Positions 1 to 8,933 of a stretch of DNA of 64,000 bases are shown piece by piece. The notes beneath the pieces were generated by a model, which ran no database searches, was not told where the DNA came from, and saw nothing but the letters and a program-made list of their open reading frames with translations. Every line of letters begins with the position of its first letter. Position 1 is the stretch's first letter. The DNA lies in the NCBI RefSeq assembly GCF_019130065.1, contig NZ_JAHSPG010000015.1, positions 124,001-188,000 of the forward strand, in the 5' to 3' direction. The DNA comes from Pinibacter aurantiacus. Lineage in GTDB: Bacteria; Bacteroidota; Bacteroidia; Chitinophagales; Chitinophagaceae. Made by a program: the position numbers and the translations under genes.

Positions 1-266
1 CGAAGAGTGGCACCTGCTTCTACATTATGCAATTCAAAGCTACCATCCTTACCGGTAACGGTATGAATATTGGTTCCTTGTATAAAAACCGTGGCGCCAA
101 CCAACCGTTCGCCCGCATCATTTTTAACGACTCCTTTCAACACGGGAATTTTCTCCTGCGCAGAAAGCGAAATACAAATAACAGAAAGCACGAGAATCAC
201 CAAAGACATCTTCGCGGATATGATTGCGCGGAACTTTATTGATAGTATATTTTTTAGACAGTTCAT
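1..266 (-). CDS. Partial SusC/TonB-receptor-like protein, N-terminus only
   Basis: The first 88 codons are inside the window; the gene runs off the left edge. The reading starts at an ATG at 266, 20 bases after the stop of the SusD-like gene, so it is probably the third gene of the same minus-strand operon. Residues 1-36 look like a signal peptide (hydrophobic SLVILVLSVICISLSA, then QEK). From about residue 42 the protein has a carboxypeptidase-regulatory-like/CNA-B-like beta-sandwich start (LKGVVKNDAGERLVGATVFI, then a TGKDGSF turn), the usual N-terminal module of SusC-type receptors but also of other Bacteroidetes envelope proteins. A second TonB-dependent receptor is the best guess; a DUF-type surface protein with the same module is possible. 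Confidence 0.75.
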   Translation of the reverse strand, partial: MNCLKNILSIKFRAIISAKMSLVILVLSVICISLSAQEKIPVLKGVVKNDAGERLVGATVFIQGTNIHTVTGKDGSFELHNVEAGATL

Positions 267-285
267 AATTTCTTTCTCGATTTGA

Positions 286-1641
286 TTATTCCGGTTTTAT
301 AAAAACATAAGATGCGTTTGACACAACGGGGACCTTAGTATAAGGCAGCGAGGAGAACGGAATATTTTTCCTCTTGTAGTAGAAAAACACCTGTCCTTCA
401 CCCAAAAATTCCTTTTGATACTCTTTGCCAATTTCAATATTAATGCTGTCTCTTTTCAATGCTGTTTGAGTATACTTGGGAAGATTGCGATGCACCCTTA
501 CTGTATCCAGAAGATTTGTAGCGGTAAGAGAGTCAGCCGCTGCATTGGAAGCTTCCGCAGCAATGTAATAGAGCTCCGTTAAACGGATCATAGGAAGTGC
601 ATTTACACTTACCGAACCATTAGTATAAAACTTTTTGGGAGAAATGGTATTTCCAATAGCGGTGCCGGAAGCCGGGTCAACAAAAGCGCCGAGTTTTCTA
701 TAATCATTTCCTGATCCGCCTCCCGTTACAAATAAAGAGTTCTGGGAAGTCGGAGATAAACCCAGGGGTTTCACAAATACAGACTTGTTGTAAGCCAGTG
801 CAATATTGCTGCTGCTGTATAACAAAAACAATTGCTCTTTGGTGAACATGAGGTCGGTGTTATTGGTTGCTAATGGAAACATATTACTGTTGATAACAGC
901 CAACGCAGAGCTTTGAGCGTTTGCAAGATCCCCCTTATACATATAGATCCTGGCGAGTAATCCCTTTACTGCCCATATGGTGAAACGGGAGGTTGTCATG
1001 TCCGAACTGCTTAGCAAGCTTTGCGCAGTCAACAAATCCGAAATGCATGAATCTATTACAGCTCCGGTTGACAAAACAGGTGAAGCGTAAGGGGAAATTT
1101 TTGTTACATAAGGAATAGCAGGTGCGCTTAAACCCGATGCAGCTGGCGAAGGAGCAAACAAACGCAAGAGATCGAAGTGTATGAAAGCACGCAACCCTAA
1201 AGCTTCTCCTTTTATTGTGTTGTAATTTCCAGCGGAAAAGACATTTTGCCTGGAGTCGACGTTTGCCAGCACATTGTTCAAATTGGCAACGCATAAATAA
1301 AGACTGTCCCAGGCATTTGCAAACGTATTTTTTACGCTGTAATGTCCCACATTATAAGCGGCACTTTGGTAAAACAAAACATCTGTTTGCTTGAAGGAGG
1401 TATCATAACTTCTTCCCATGATGGAGAGAACGCCTGTAGTCAAATCTCTTCCATATAAGCTCTGGCTTCCCATTTGCAGGTAAACACCATTTAATGCATC
1501 CCTGAATCCTTGCTCACTTGCGAACAATTCATTTTGATCTACCTGCAATTGCGGCTCTACATTTACCCATTTCTGGCATGAGCTAAATGAGAGTGCCGAG
1601 ATAAGCACAAGAAAAACAACTATATAATTTCTGCTTAACAT
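286..1641 (-). CDS. SusD/RagB-family nutrient-binding outer-membrane lipoprotein
   Basis: Surface lipoprotein that would cap the SusC-like channel encoded just upstream and present a ligand to it. The N-terminus is a lipoprotein signal (hydrophobic stretch then LSFSSC, lipidated Cys at about residue 22) followed by QKWVNVEPQ, typical of RagB/SusD proteins. The rest is helix-rich with the tetratricopeptide-like pattern of the family (EALGLRAFIHFDLLRLFAP, ALPMIRLTELYYIAAEA) and ends in the usual C-terminal domain. At 451 residues it is normal-sized, slightly short. The start is 17 bases after the SusC stop, so the two are co-transcribed. The transported substrate cannot be read from the sequence; no glycosidase lies in the visible part of this operon. 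Confidence 0.93.
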   Translation of the reverse strand: MLSRNYIVVFLVLISALSFSSCQKWVNVEPQLQVDQNELFASEQGFRDALNGVYLQMGSQSLYGRDLTTGVLSIMGRSYDTSFKQTDVLFYQSAAYNVGHYSVKNTFANAWDSLYLCVANLNNVLANVDSRQNVFSAGNYNTIKGEALGLRAFIHFDLLRLFAPSPAASGLSAPAIPYVTKISPYASPVLSTGAVIDSCISDLLTAQSLLSSSDMTTSRFTIWAVKGLLARIYMYKGDLANAQSSALAVINSNMFPLATNNTDLMFTKEQLFLLYSSSNIALAYNKSVFVKPLGLSPTSQNSLFVTGGGSGNDYRKLGAFVDPASGTAIGNTISPKKFYTNGSVSVNALPMIRLTELYYIAAEASNAAADSLTATNLLDTVRVHRNLPKYTQTALKRDSINIEIGKEYQKEFLGEGQVFFYYKRKNIPFSSLPYTKVPVVSNASYVFIKPE

Positions 1642-1658
1642 CTGCTACTATTATGATT

Positions 1659-4600
1659 TTAAAAACTTGTTGTTATTGAAAAAGTGTACATGTGCTGAAA
1701 AGGATAATAAATACCTCTTTGTGCTTTCATTGTGGATGATTGAAAAACATTGTTGGCCACAACTCCAAACATGGTATTCTTCGCACCGATCTTTGAAGAG
1801 ATCTTGTCTGACAGTTTGTAGCCCAATGAAATTGCAGCGCACTCAAGAGCATTATTTTTTTCTACAAATCTTGTTGTTGCATATGTAGGTGATGTTTTAA
1901 GACCATTCACCGACAGGGCTTTGTACAGCGCCACATCTCCCGGCTGTGACCAGCGATTGTTTGCTGCTCTTTCGTCAACATTATAAGTGATATCTGCATT
2001 CTCTACATAATCTGCCAATGTTTGATTGTAATAGGAAGCTCCCAGCTGATAAGTGAAATAAACTCCTGCTGAAATGTTTTTTACGGAAACAGTTGTACCA
2101 AACGAGCCGCGCCATTTTGGATTAAAATCGCCGGCCAACACTCTGTCGGCTGCATCCCATGTAGAAGTTTCGGTGCCATCTGCTTTCAAAAATTTCTCCT
2201 GTCCTGTTGCAGGATCAATGCCAAGAGAACGAACGGCCCAGATACCGGTTAATGACTGCCCCTTTACATAATTAGGCTGAGGCATTGTGTTATCAACGTC
2301 AGTATTTGCGTTTAACGCTTCTACGTAGTTGGAAATAGACGTAACGCGGTTTTCATTGTGAATTCCGTTTAGACTTACGGACCATATTATTCCCTTCTTG
2401 ATATTATTGATAACACGATAGTTTAAAGCAAACTCTAGTCCTTTACTCTCGATAGCTCCAAGATTATCATAGTAACTGAAGTTTAGGAAACCGGTTGAAG
2501 CAGGAGATGATACCGGCAGAATCAAATCGCTTGATTTGTTTTTGTACGCATCGATCATAACAGATAACCTGTCCTTAAATAACATTGCCTCTAACCCGAT
2601 ATTTTGCTTTTCAGTTTGCGGAACTTTAAGCGCATTATTAGGATATGCAGTTAAATAAGCACCCTGACCAACGCCAAGAGTACTGTAGCTGCTATTGGTT
2701 GGAATATATTGCCTGTCTGTGTAATAATTGTAGGTTGTATGAGATAAATAGGACTGGTAAAATTGATTTCCGGTTGTACCAATGCTACCCTTGATACGTA
2801 AACTGCTTACAAATCTATTGGGGTGGAAAAACCTCTCCTGATGCAGGTTCCAGCTTGCGCCAACTGCCCAATAAGGAGCTGTTGTATTTTGGCTGAATTG
2901 CGAGGATTGATCGGCGTGACCTGTTAACTCCACTTGATAACGGTTATCATAACTGTAAGTGAAATTGCCGTAAGCAGAAGCCAACCTCGTAACAATAAGG
3001 CTTGCTGCTGGCTTGCTGTTCAGGTAAGCACTTCCAAAAGCAATAGAAGACAGTTTGTCGCTTGTAAAACCAACTAATGCAATACCTGCTGACTCACTTT
3101 TTGTTTGCATTGCCGTTACTCCTGCAGAACCGTAGAACTGATGCAGTCCTACCCTCTTCAGATAATTCAGATTGAGTCCGCCTTCCATACTCGAAAAATC
3201 ACTCGACATTTGAATGTAAAGACCCCTTAAGAAAAACATCTCTGGAGTAAAATTTCCGAACGCTGTATGCCCTGGCGGCAGAAAAAAATCAGTTACATCG
3301 GATTGTTTATTTGCGCTCACATAGCCATCTGCTTTAAAGCCGTGACCAATGTTCAAGCTCAAAGAAAGCTGGTCGCTAAATCTTGTATACCTGGTTTTAT
3401 TTGTGGTGGACAATGTGCTATTGTATGCTGGATTGAAAATGCGAACACTATCTCCCTGATATCTGTACTCGTCAAGCACTTTCGAAAAACTTCCCGTCAC
3501 AGAATCATAGGGGTTCCAATATGCATTTAGTTGCGCATAGTCGAAAAGACTTCCATAAGGAGAATTAAAAGCGTTGGAAGAGGTATATCTGAGGTAATTA
3601 TTGATGGTGAAGTTTTTCACGCGTGTGCCGATGTAGCCTCCAATATTTACATTCTGCCTCTTTGCGCCCTTCATTACACCTTCAATATCATTATACGAAA
3701 AGTCCAAACCATAGCTCAAGTCATCATCACCACCACCAAGCGTCAAATAATGTTTTGATCCAACACCTGTTCTTGTTGGAATAGAAAGCCAGTCCGTATT
3801 TACTCCGTTATTGACAAATGCCTGACGTTTTTGATTAAGGGCTGCGTTGTCTCCCCAAAAACCGGCATCTTTTTCCAACTGCAGTTTGTCTGCAGCATTC
3901 ATTAAATGATAAGAAGACAGATCCGGGGTTGCAATTTGAACTTGGCCCGAATACGTAACATTAAACAGTCCTTTCGCAGGTTTCTTTGTCTTTACCAGCA
4001 AAACCCCTGTACCGCCGCGCACACCGTATACGGCTGTAGCTGCCGCGTCTTTTAAAATAACAACCTGACTGATGCGATTGATATCCATGTCAAGTACCGT
4101 TTGGAGCGATACCTGTACTCCATCCAATAAAATAACGGGCTGGTTTGGATTTGCTACGTTGCCGGCCACGAAGTCACTGCCAGACGGGTTCAATTGTACA
4201 TTGGTATTATTAATTCCCGGATAGCTCGCAATGGAAGCAGAAGCAGGGAAATTGTACAAACCACGAATGTTTGTGGATGGCGGAACATTTGGATTATCTC
4301 CGTTGTCATTATCTCTTGTGACCAAGAAAGAAGGCGCATATATTTTCAGTGCATCAACAAAACTTACCGGATTTAATCTTCTCAATTCCTCGCCCTCAAC
4401 TATTGTAGCGGCGCCTGAAAAATGTTCAATGGGTCTTTCATAAAGACCGTTTGAATAGGTATTTGCGAAAGAACCTTCTTTCCTCGCTAAGCGTAATGTA
4501 AGTGATGGTTTTGCGATTTTCGACAACGAAAAATATCGATCTAGTGACGTCACAACGATCGCTTCTTTTGGAACGCTGTCAAACTCAATATAGCCATTGG

Positions 4601-4814
4601 CATTTGTAAACCCTCTTTTCGCACCTGCCATAACCAGTACGCTGTCGAGAGGCAACCCATCTGCCAGATCTTTTACTGACACCCTTACTTTAGGAATAAT
4701 TCGTGAAGGAACAGAGTCTCTTGTAAAATTGCCCGGGGTTTCTCCAAATGACTTATTGAATGAGCAAAGGAAACTAATGCAGCAAAAAAAACTACCAAAC
4801 AGTAATCGTATCAT
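1659..4814 (-). CDS. SusC/RagA-family TonB-dependent outer-membrane receptor
   Basis: A 1051-residue TonB-dependent transporter of the SusC/RagA class, forming the energised outer-membrane channel of a SusCD pair. In order: signal peptide (about residues 1-24), a carboxypeptidase-regulatory-like domain (about 40-110), plug domain (about 125-280, ending in the SusC-type signature DAAATAVYGVRGGTGVLLVK), then a long beta-barrel ending in an aromatic residue (TFSITTSF). There is no N-terminal STN secretin-like domain, so the sequence gives no sign of FecR/anti-sigma signalling. It is the first gene of an operon with the SusD-like gene (17-bp gap) and is divergent from the LytS kinase gene at 5219, with a 404-bp shared regulatory region. 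Confidence 0.95.
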   Translation of the reverse strand: MIRLLFGSFFCCISFLCSFNKSFGETPGNFTRDSVPSRIIPKVRVSVKDLADGLPLDSVLVMAGAKRGFTNANGYIEFDSVPKEAIVVTSLDRYFSLSKIAKPSLTLRLARKEGSFANTYSNGLYERPIEHFSGAATIVEGEELRRLNPVSFVDALKIYAPSFLVTRDNDNGDNPNVPPSTNIRGLYNFPASASIASYPGINNTNVQLNPSGSDFVAGNVANPNQPVILLDGVQVSLQTVLDMDINRISQVVILKDAAATAVYGVRGGTGVLLVKTKKPAKGLFNVTYSGQVQIATPDLSSYHLMNAADKLQLEKDAGFWGDNAALNQKRQAFVNNGVNTDWLSIPTRTGVGSKHYLTLGGGDDDLSYGLDFSYNDIEGVMKGAKRQNVNIGGYIGTRVKNFTINNYLRYTSSNAFNSPYGSLFDYAQLNAYWNPYDSVTGSFSKVLDEYRYQGDSVRIFNPAYNSTLSTTNKTRYTRFSDQLSLSLNIGHGFKADGYVSANKQSDVTDFFLPPGHTAFGNFTPEMFFLRGLYIQMSSDFSSMEGGLNLNYLKRVGLHQFYGSAGVTAMQTKSESAGIALVGFTSDKLSSIAFGSAYLNSKPAASLIVTRLASAYGNFTYSYDNRYQVELTGHADQSSQFSQNTTAPYWAVGASWNLHQERFFHPNRFVSSLRIKGSIGTTGNQFYQSYLSHTTYNYYTDRQYIPTNSSYSTLGVGQGAYLTAYPNNALKVPQTEKQNIGLEAMLFKDRLSVMIDAYKNKSSDLILPVSSPASTGFLNFSYYDNLGAIESKGLEFALNYRVINNIKKGIIWSVSLNGIHNENRVTSISNYVEALNANTDVDNTMPQPNYVKGQSLTGIWAVRSLGIDPATGQEKFLKADGTETSTWDAADRVLAGDFNPKWRGSFGTTVSVKNISAGVYFTYQLGASYYNQTLADYVENADITYNVDERAANNRWSQPGDVALYKALSVNGLKTSPTYATTRFVEKNNALECAAISLGYKLSDKISSKIGAKNTMFGVVANNVFQSSTMKAQRGIYYPFQHMYTFSITTSF

Positions 4815-5218
4815 GATACGTTGTTATGTGATTTTATTCTAATTAGAAATTCAATTCAGTTGATACAAGATTATTATCCTAGAAATTCAAGGCAGATAAG
4901 GTATAGGCAAGATGTGTATTGTCCAGGGGCGCCTGTTTTCAATATGTCGTAAAGAGGATTTGCGGTATGCAGTTTCCTTTTTTCCAGCTCTTAAATTCAG
5001 ATGCGATGTTAAAGTAGGTAACATTTCCTTAACACATGATAGGCATTTGACATGTGCGACTTTTGATTACATCAATTGCAGAAATTAATTGACGAATTCT
5101 TCGTCCGTTAAATGACCAAATTCATCTATAAAATTTTCAAATATGTCAATCAATCGGGAAAATGATTTAACTATTTGATCATTTTAGGGAACGAATTAAT
5201 CATTATAGAGTGTAAATT
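4815..5218. promoter_or_regulatory. Divergent intergenic region between SusC-like gene and LytS kinase
   Basis: This 404-bp AT-rich stretch has no gene. It must hold the promoters of both flanking operons. Three perfect small palindromes stand out: ATGTTA-N7-TAACAT (5006-5024), CACATG-N12-CATGTG (5033-5056) and GACGAA-TTC-TTCGTC (5091-5105). Any of these could be an operator; which, if any, is bound by the neighbouring LytTR regulator is not known. I did not find a clean Bacteroidetes TTTG / TAnnTTTG promoter pair. Confidence 0.5.
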
Positions 5219-6343
5219 GTGAGAGAATTGAATTTAAATATATACCCGGTGCTGGCACTCCCCTTCAAAAAAAATCGCTTTGTCGTCTTTGTTATCCATT
5301 GGATAACATGGCTTTTTTTGCATTTTATCATATTTCTGCCGACCCTGGTGAATATGACAAAAATTTCCACCGAGCAGTTCTTTTTTAACCACTTTGTTCT
5401 TATTACACTCAACTTTCTCCTTTTTTACGTAACAGCCTTTCACGTTATGTCGCTGATTGGCTCGTTGCAGAAAAAATGGTTTTGGGTGCTGCTGGGTTCT
5501 TTGATTTTAACGATAGCATTCACCTATTTCAAATTCAGGCTTGAAGTCTATAATACCGATTACCTTTTAAGTAAAACCCCGTTTAATACTGGGTTACAAA
5601 GAAAAGCACCACCACAGCCACTTGGTTTTTTCAGCTATCGCTTCCGGAGTTATTTTCAACTTAACATTTTAACCAACTTTTCGATCGTTGTTGTTGGCTT
5701 TGCCTATCGGCTTTTGCTGAGTTGGCTTCAGGGAGAAAAAATCAGGAAGGACCTTGAAACTCAAAATCTCAGAACCGAACTGTCTTACCTGAAAATGCAG
5801 GTGAACCCGCATTTTCTTTTTAATGCACTGAACAACATCTACTCCCTTGCTGTAATAGAAGAAAGTACAAGAACAGGCAATAGCATTTTGAAGCTTTCTG
5901 AGCTCATACGGTATATGCTGTACGAAAAAGAGGATGACTCAAATAAAGTGAGTCTGCATAAAGAATTAAGGCACATTAACAGCTATATTGACCTGGAGAA
6001 ACTGCGGCATTCGGAAGATGTGTATATCAATTTTTCAATAGAAGGCGATATTTCCGGCAAACGCATTGTGCCTTTACTGTTATTCCCGCTTCTTGAAAAT
6101 TCATTCAAACACGGAATAATTACTGACTGTAAGAAGCCTGTGGTCATTGAGATGACCATAACTGATAAGGAGCTGAAGTTCCACATTGCCAACTACAACA
6201 ACAACTATCAAAAAGATAAAGTGGGCGGAATTGGCTTGCAGAATGTAAGAAAACGGCTCGATCTTATCTACGCGAATAACTATACTTTCGACATTCAACA
6301 CACGAATGATATGCATATCGTGAATTTAATTTTACCTTTATAG
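5219..6343 (+). CDS. LytS/YehU-type membrane sensor histidine kinase
   Basis: Sensor kinase of the His_kinase (PF06580) plus HATPase class. The first part has about four membrane segments (roughly residues 19-42, 58-82, 88-104 and 148-170). The phospho-acceptor His is about residue 198 in QVNPHFLFNALNN, the family signature. The ATP-binding part has the N box LLLFPLLENSFKHG and a GGIGLQNVRKRL G box. The start is a GTG at 5219; the next in-frame ATG lies after the first membrane helix, so GTG is preferred, with moderate certainty. The cognate LytTR regulator starts 19 bp downstream. Divergence from a SusCD operon suggests, but does not prove, that it regulates that operon. Confidence 0.92.
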   Translation: MRELNLNIYPVLALPFKKNRFVVFVIHWITWLFLHFIIFLPTLVNMTKISTEQFFFNHFVLITLNFLLFYVTAFHVMSLIGSLQKKWFWVLLGSLILTIAFTYFKFRLEVYNTDYLLSKTPFNTGLQRKAPPQPLGFFSYRFRSYFQLNILTNFSIVVVGFAYRLLLSWLQGEKIRKDLETQNLRTELSYLKMQVNPHFLFNALNNIYSLAVIEESTRTGNSILKLSELIRYMLYEKEDDSNKVSLHKELRHINSYIDLEKLRHSEDVYINFSIEGDISGKRIVPLLLFPLLENSFKHGIITDCKKPVVIEMTITDKELKFHIANYNNNYQKDKVGGIGLQNVRKRLDLIYANNYTFDIQHTNDMHIVNLILPL

Positions 6344-6362
6344 CAATAACGTCAAGTATGCT

Positions 6363-7079
6363 ATGCTAAAGTGCACTATTATCGATGATGAACCCCTTGC
6401 AACTGCGCTGCTGGAAAATTATATCAGCAAGGTTCCTTTTCTTGAATTGGTCAAAACGTTTAACAACCCAATGGACGGTTTGATTGATTTCAACACTAAC
6501 CCTGTTGACTTGATTTTTCTTGATATTCAAATGCCACAGCTGACGGGTATTCAGTTTATGAAGCTGCTGCAAAACCGTGCGCAGGTTATTATCACTTCTG
6601 CATACGAAGAATATGCAATTGAAGGTTTCGAGCACAATGTAACGGACTACTTACTTAAACCCATTTCATTTGAACGATTTTATAAAGGGGTTGAAAAGGC
6701 ATACAACCTGACGAACCCAACGCAAAAAATAGAAGGCGCTCCCGAGCTGCATGCCCCAACCGGTGGCTACATTTTTATTAAGGTGGAAACTAAAATGGTA
6801 CGAGTTGAGCTCGATGACATTTTGTTTATCGAAGGGCTAAAGAACTACGTTTCCATTTACACAAAAACACAGCGCATCGTTACGCTGCAGGTAATGAAAC
6901 AATTGGAAAAAGTATTGCCTCCCAATCGTTTTGTAAGAATACACAAATCATACATTGTTGCGCTGGACAAGATCGTTTCAATCGAGCGGCAGGAAATTCA
7001 CATTAAGGACCAAATCCTTCCAATTGGAGTTACTTACCAGGAAGGTTTTTTTAAATTGCTTGAGTCGAGGAAAGCCTAG
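6363..7079 (+). CDS. LytTR-family response regulator
   Basis: A 238-residue response regulator partner of the upstream kinase. The receiver domain spans about residues 1-120 with acidic pocket IIDDEPL, phospho-acceptor Asp about residue 54 (LIFLDIQMP), the Thr/Ser switch (IITSAYEEYA) and Lys (YLLKPI). The C-terminal LytTR DNA-binding domain covers about 135-235 (FIEGLKNYVSIYTK, FVRIHKSYIVALDKI). LytTR proteins bind DNA through beta-strand loops at short direct repeats. It ends just before the GTATGGT repeat element. Confidence 0.95.
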   Translation: MLKCTIIDDEPLATALLENYISKVPFLELVKTFNNPMDGLIDFNTNPVDLIFLDIQMPQLTGIQFMKLLQNRAQVIITSAYEEYAIEGFEHNVTDYLLKPISFERFYKGVEKAYNLTNPTQKIEGAPELHAPTGGYIFIKVETKMVRVELDDILFIEGLKNYVSIYTKTQRIVTLQVMKQLEKVLPPNRFVRIHKSYIVALDKIVSIERQEIHIKDQILPIGVTYQEGFFKLLESRKA

Positions 7080-7090
7080 AGATATGCGAA

Positions 7091-7175
7091 GTACGGTGTA
7101 TGGTGTATGGTGTATGGTGTACGATATTCATCAAAATGATACTCTCTATTGCATTTCGTACACCATGCATCGTAC
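7091..7175. repeat. Inverted pair of GTATGGT 7-bp iterons (heptad palindrome)
   Basis: Four tandem 7-bp units (GTATGGT type) at 7091-7125, followed after about 30 bases by a shorter inverted arm at 7157-7175 (CGTACACCATGCATCGTAC). It lies between the convergent LytTR gene and the SDR gene, where it could form a bidirectional terminator-like hairpin. It belongs to the locus-private heptad repeats seen throughout the window. Confidence 0.75.
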
Positions 7176-7179
7176 CTCT

Positions 7180-8067
7180 CTAAAAATATACTCCAGGCAC
7201 CAGATCTTCCAGTAATGAATTCTGCACCGGCTTCCAGCCAAGCGTTTTGCGGCTTTGCTCACTTGAGGCAAGGCAGTTAATGGATGCAAAATGCATGAAC
7301 CAACCGAAATGAGCTTCAGCCTCTTTTCCATCTTTACTTACTGTTGGCAAATGCAGGCCTTCACCAATCGCCGTTGCAATCCTGCGAAAAGTAATGCCTT
7401 CTTCTGCAACTGAATGAAAGATTCTTTGCGCGGGCTGTTGTTCAATAATCAAACGATACATTACTGCTGCATCTAGGCGATGGACTGCCGGCCAGTGATT
7501 GCTGCCTTCGCCGATGTAAGCGGATACGCCTTTTTCTTTCGCCATTCCTATCACCATCGGCACAAAACCATGATCGCCTTTGTCATGCACTGTTGGCGGG
7601 AGTCTAACGATATAAGTTTTTACCCCTTGTTGTGCAAGGGCATTGGCCGCTTCTTCGGAGGCTGCACGTGGAGCAACATCTGAGGCGGGTGGATTGTCAT
7701 TTTCTGTAAGTGCTTTGCCGTAGTTCATTATCCCCACTCCGGAGGTAATAACGAATGGCCGACCAGAACCAGCCAGTACAGAACCAATTGCAGTGATCAC
7801 TTTCCGATCATCTTCGCAATTCTCTTTGAAGCGGCTAAAATCGTGATTGAACGCTGTATGAATGACCGCATCGCATTGTGAAGCGCCATTTTTAAGACTT
7901 TCCAAATCATTGAGATTGCCGCGATATACTTCTGCCCCAGTTTGGCTCAATGCTTCTGCAGCGGTGTCTGAACGAACCATTCCCAACACTGTGTGGCCAG
8001 CCTGCAAAAGTTCTCTAACAATGGCAGAACCAACAAATCCTGATGCTCCTGTAACAAATACACGCAT
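7180..8067 (-). CDS. NAD(P)-dependent epimerase/SDR-family oxidoreductase
   Basis: A 295-residue extended/atypical short-chain dehydrogenase. The N-terminal Rossmann motif is TGASGFVGSAIV (residues 7-18), followed by the VRSD loop that often favours NADP, and a CDAVIHTAF strand typical of NAD-dependent epimerases and NmrA-like proteins. The classical YxxxK pair is not clear; NYGKAL near residue 117 is the closest match. Substrate unknown. The Crp/Fnr regulator gene lies 75 bp upstream on the same strand, so the two may be co-expressed or the regulator may control this gene. Confidence 0.85.
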   Translation of the reverse strand: MRVFVTGASGFVGSAIVRELLQAGHTVLGMVRSDTAAEALSQTGAEVYRGNLNDLESLKNGASQCDAVIHTAFNHDFSRFKENCEDDRKVITAIGSVLAGSGRPFVITSGVGIMNYGKALTENDNPPASDVAPRAASEEAANALAQQGVKTYIVRLPPTVHDKGDHGFVPMVIGMAKEKGVSAYIGEGSNHWPAVHRLDAAVMYRLIIEQQPAQRIFHSVAEEGITFRRIATAIGEGLHLPTVSKDGKEAEAHFGWFMHFASINCLASSEQSRKTLGWKPVQNSLLEDLVPGVYF

Positions 8068-8142
8068 ATGATTGACTTAATTTTATGATGCAAATTTCAG
8101 TCACGCCGATTTGAAAAAAATGGTCATTTGACCAAAATTCCA

Positions 8143-8721
8143 TCAACGATTTATTTGTGCATGACGGATACGTGTCAGCGTTTTTATTGAGATGCCGAGG
8201 TAAGCGGCAATCATGTGAAGAGGTAATCGTGCAAGCAGGTCAGGGTAATGTTGAACAAAGTCATTATACTTCTCTTCTGGTGTTGCGCTGAGAGATAGGA
8301 ATAGACGTTGACGGCTGTTGTAGCTGCTTCCCAAAATCAGTTGCTGTGAAAAGGTCATCAATTCCGGCACCTCTTCCAGCAAGAGATCAAAATCTGTCTT
8401 CGTCCAAAGCAATACTTCACTTTTTTCTATGGCAGCAATATTGAATGATGAAGGGATTTGTTTGTTATAACTTTCCGCATCCACTATCCATGAATGCTCC
8501 TGCGAGAAGTACAAAATGTGCTCGCTGCCATCCGCCACTGTCCCAAAGGTTCGCAGCAAACCTTTTACTACAAATGTTTTATAACGGCATACTTGTCCTT
8601 CCTGTAGCAATAGCTCGTTGCGCTGAAGCATTCTCGGCATTGCCAGGGAACTTGCCCTTTCAATTTCTTCGCTGCTTAAGTTGGTATGCGTTTGTAAATA
8701 TGTTTCGAATCCGGAAACCAT
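8143..8721 (-). CDS. Crp/Fnr-family transcriptional regulator
   Basis: A 192-residue regulator with an N-terminal cyclic-nucleotide-binding fold (about residues 25-115: LLQEGQVCRYKTFVVKGLLR) and a C-terminal winged helix-turn-helix (about 160-190: LPLHMIAAYLGISIKTLTRI). The reading frame stays open for 32 codons upstream, but the ATG at 8721 (MVSGFETYLQ) gives the normal family length. There is no Cys cluster for a 4Fe-4S centre, so it is not a classical FNR oxygen sensor. This small single-wing type is very common in Bacteroidetes; its ligand is unknown. Confidence 0.9.
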   Translation of the reverse strand: MVSGFETYLQTHTNLSSEEIERASSLAMPRMLQRNELLLQEGQVCRYKTFVVKGLLRTFGTVADGSEHILYFSQEHSWIVDAESYNKQIPSSFNIAAIEKSEVLLWTKTDFDLLLEEVPELMTFSQQLILGSSYNSRQRLFLSLSATPEEKYNDFVQHYPDLLARLPLHMIAAYLGISIKTLTRIRHAQINR

Positions 8722-8876
8722 AGACTGTTCAAAATTACATGATCCGGCGAGAATAATTTTCCTGTTTATTTGCCATAGCACTGTCTTTTTCGGTTGGAGA
8801 TGTTTAAAGTTATTCAATGCCTGCGGTCAATAAGAAAAGCCCGCTTGCAATACGCCATGTTATCGCCACAAATATG

Positions 8877-8910
8877 AAGGCCTGTAAAAATCAATGATCT
8901 TACAGGCCTT
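8877..8910 (-). terminator. Hairpin downstream of the 597-residue lipoprotein gene
   Basis: Perfect 11-bp arms (AAGGCCTGTAA / TTACAGGCCTT, 8877-8887 and 8900-8910) with a 12-nt loop, 24 bases past the stop of the lipoprotein gene. The following T-run on the minus strand is weak, so it may be an mRNA 3'-end stabiliser rather than a strong intrinsic terminator. Confidence 0.6.
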
Positions 8911-8933
8911 GATACTTTAGCGTATTCGATCCG

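Noticed and set aside
8877-8910. Mobile-element inverted repeats
   Set aside because: The arms are short, flank no coding sequence and sit at a gene end, so a terminator or 3'-end hairpin is the simpler reading.
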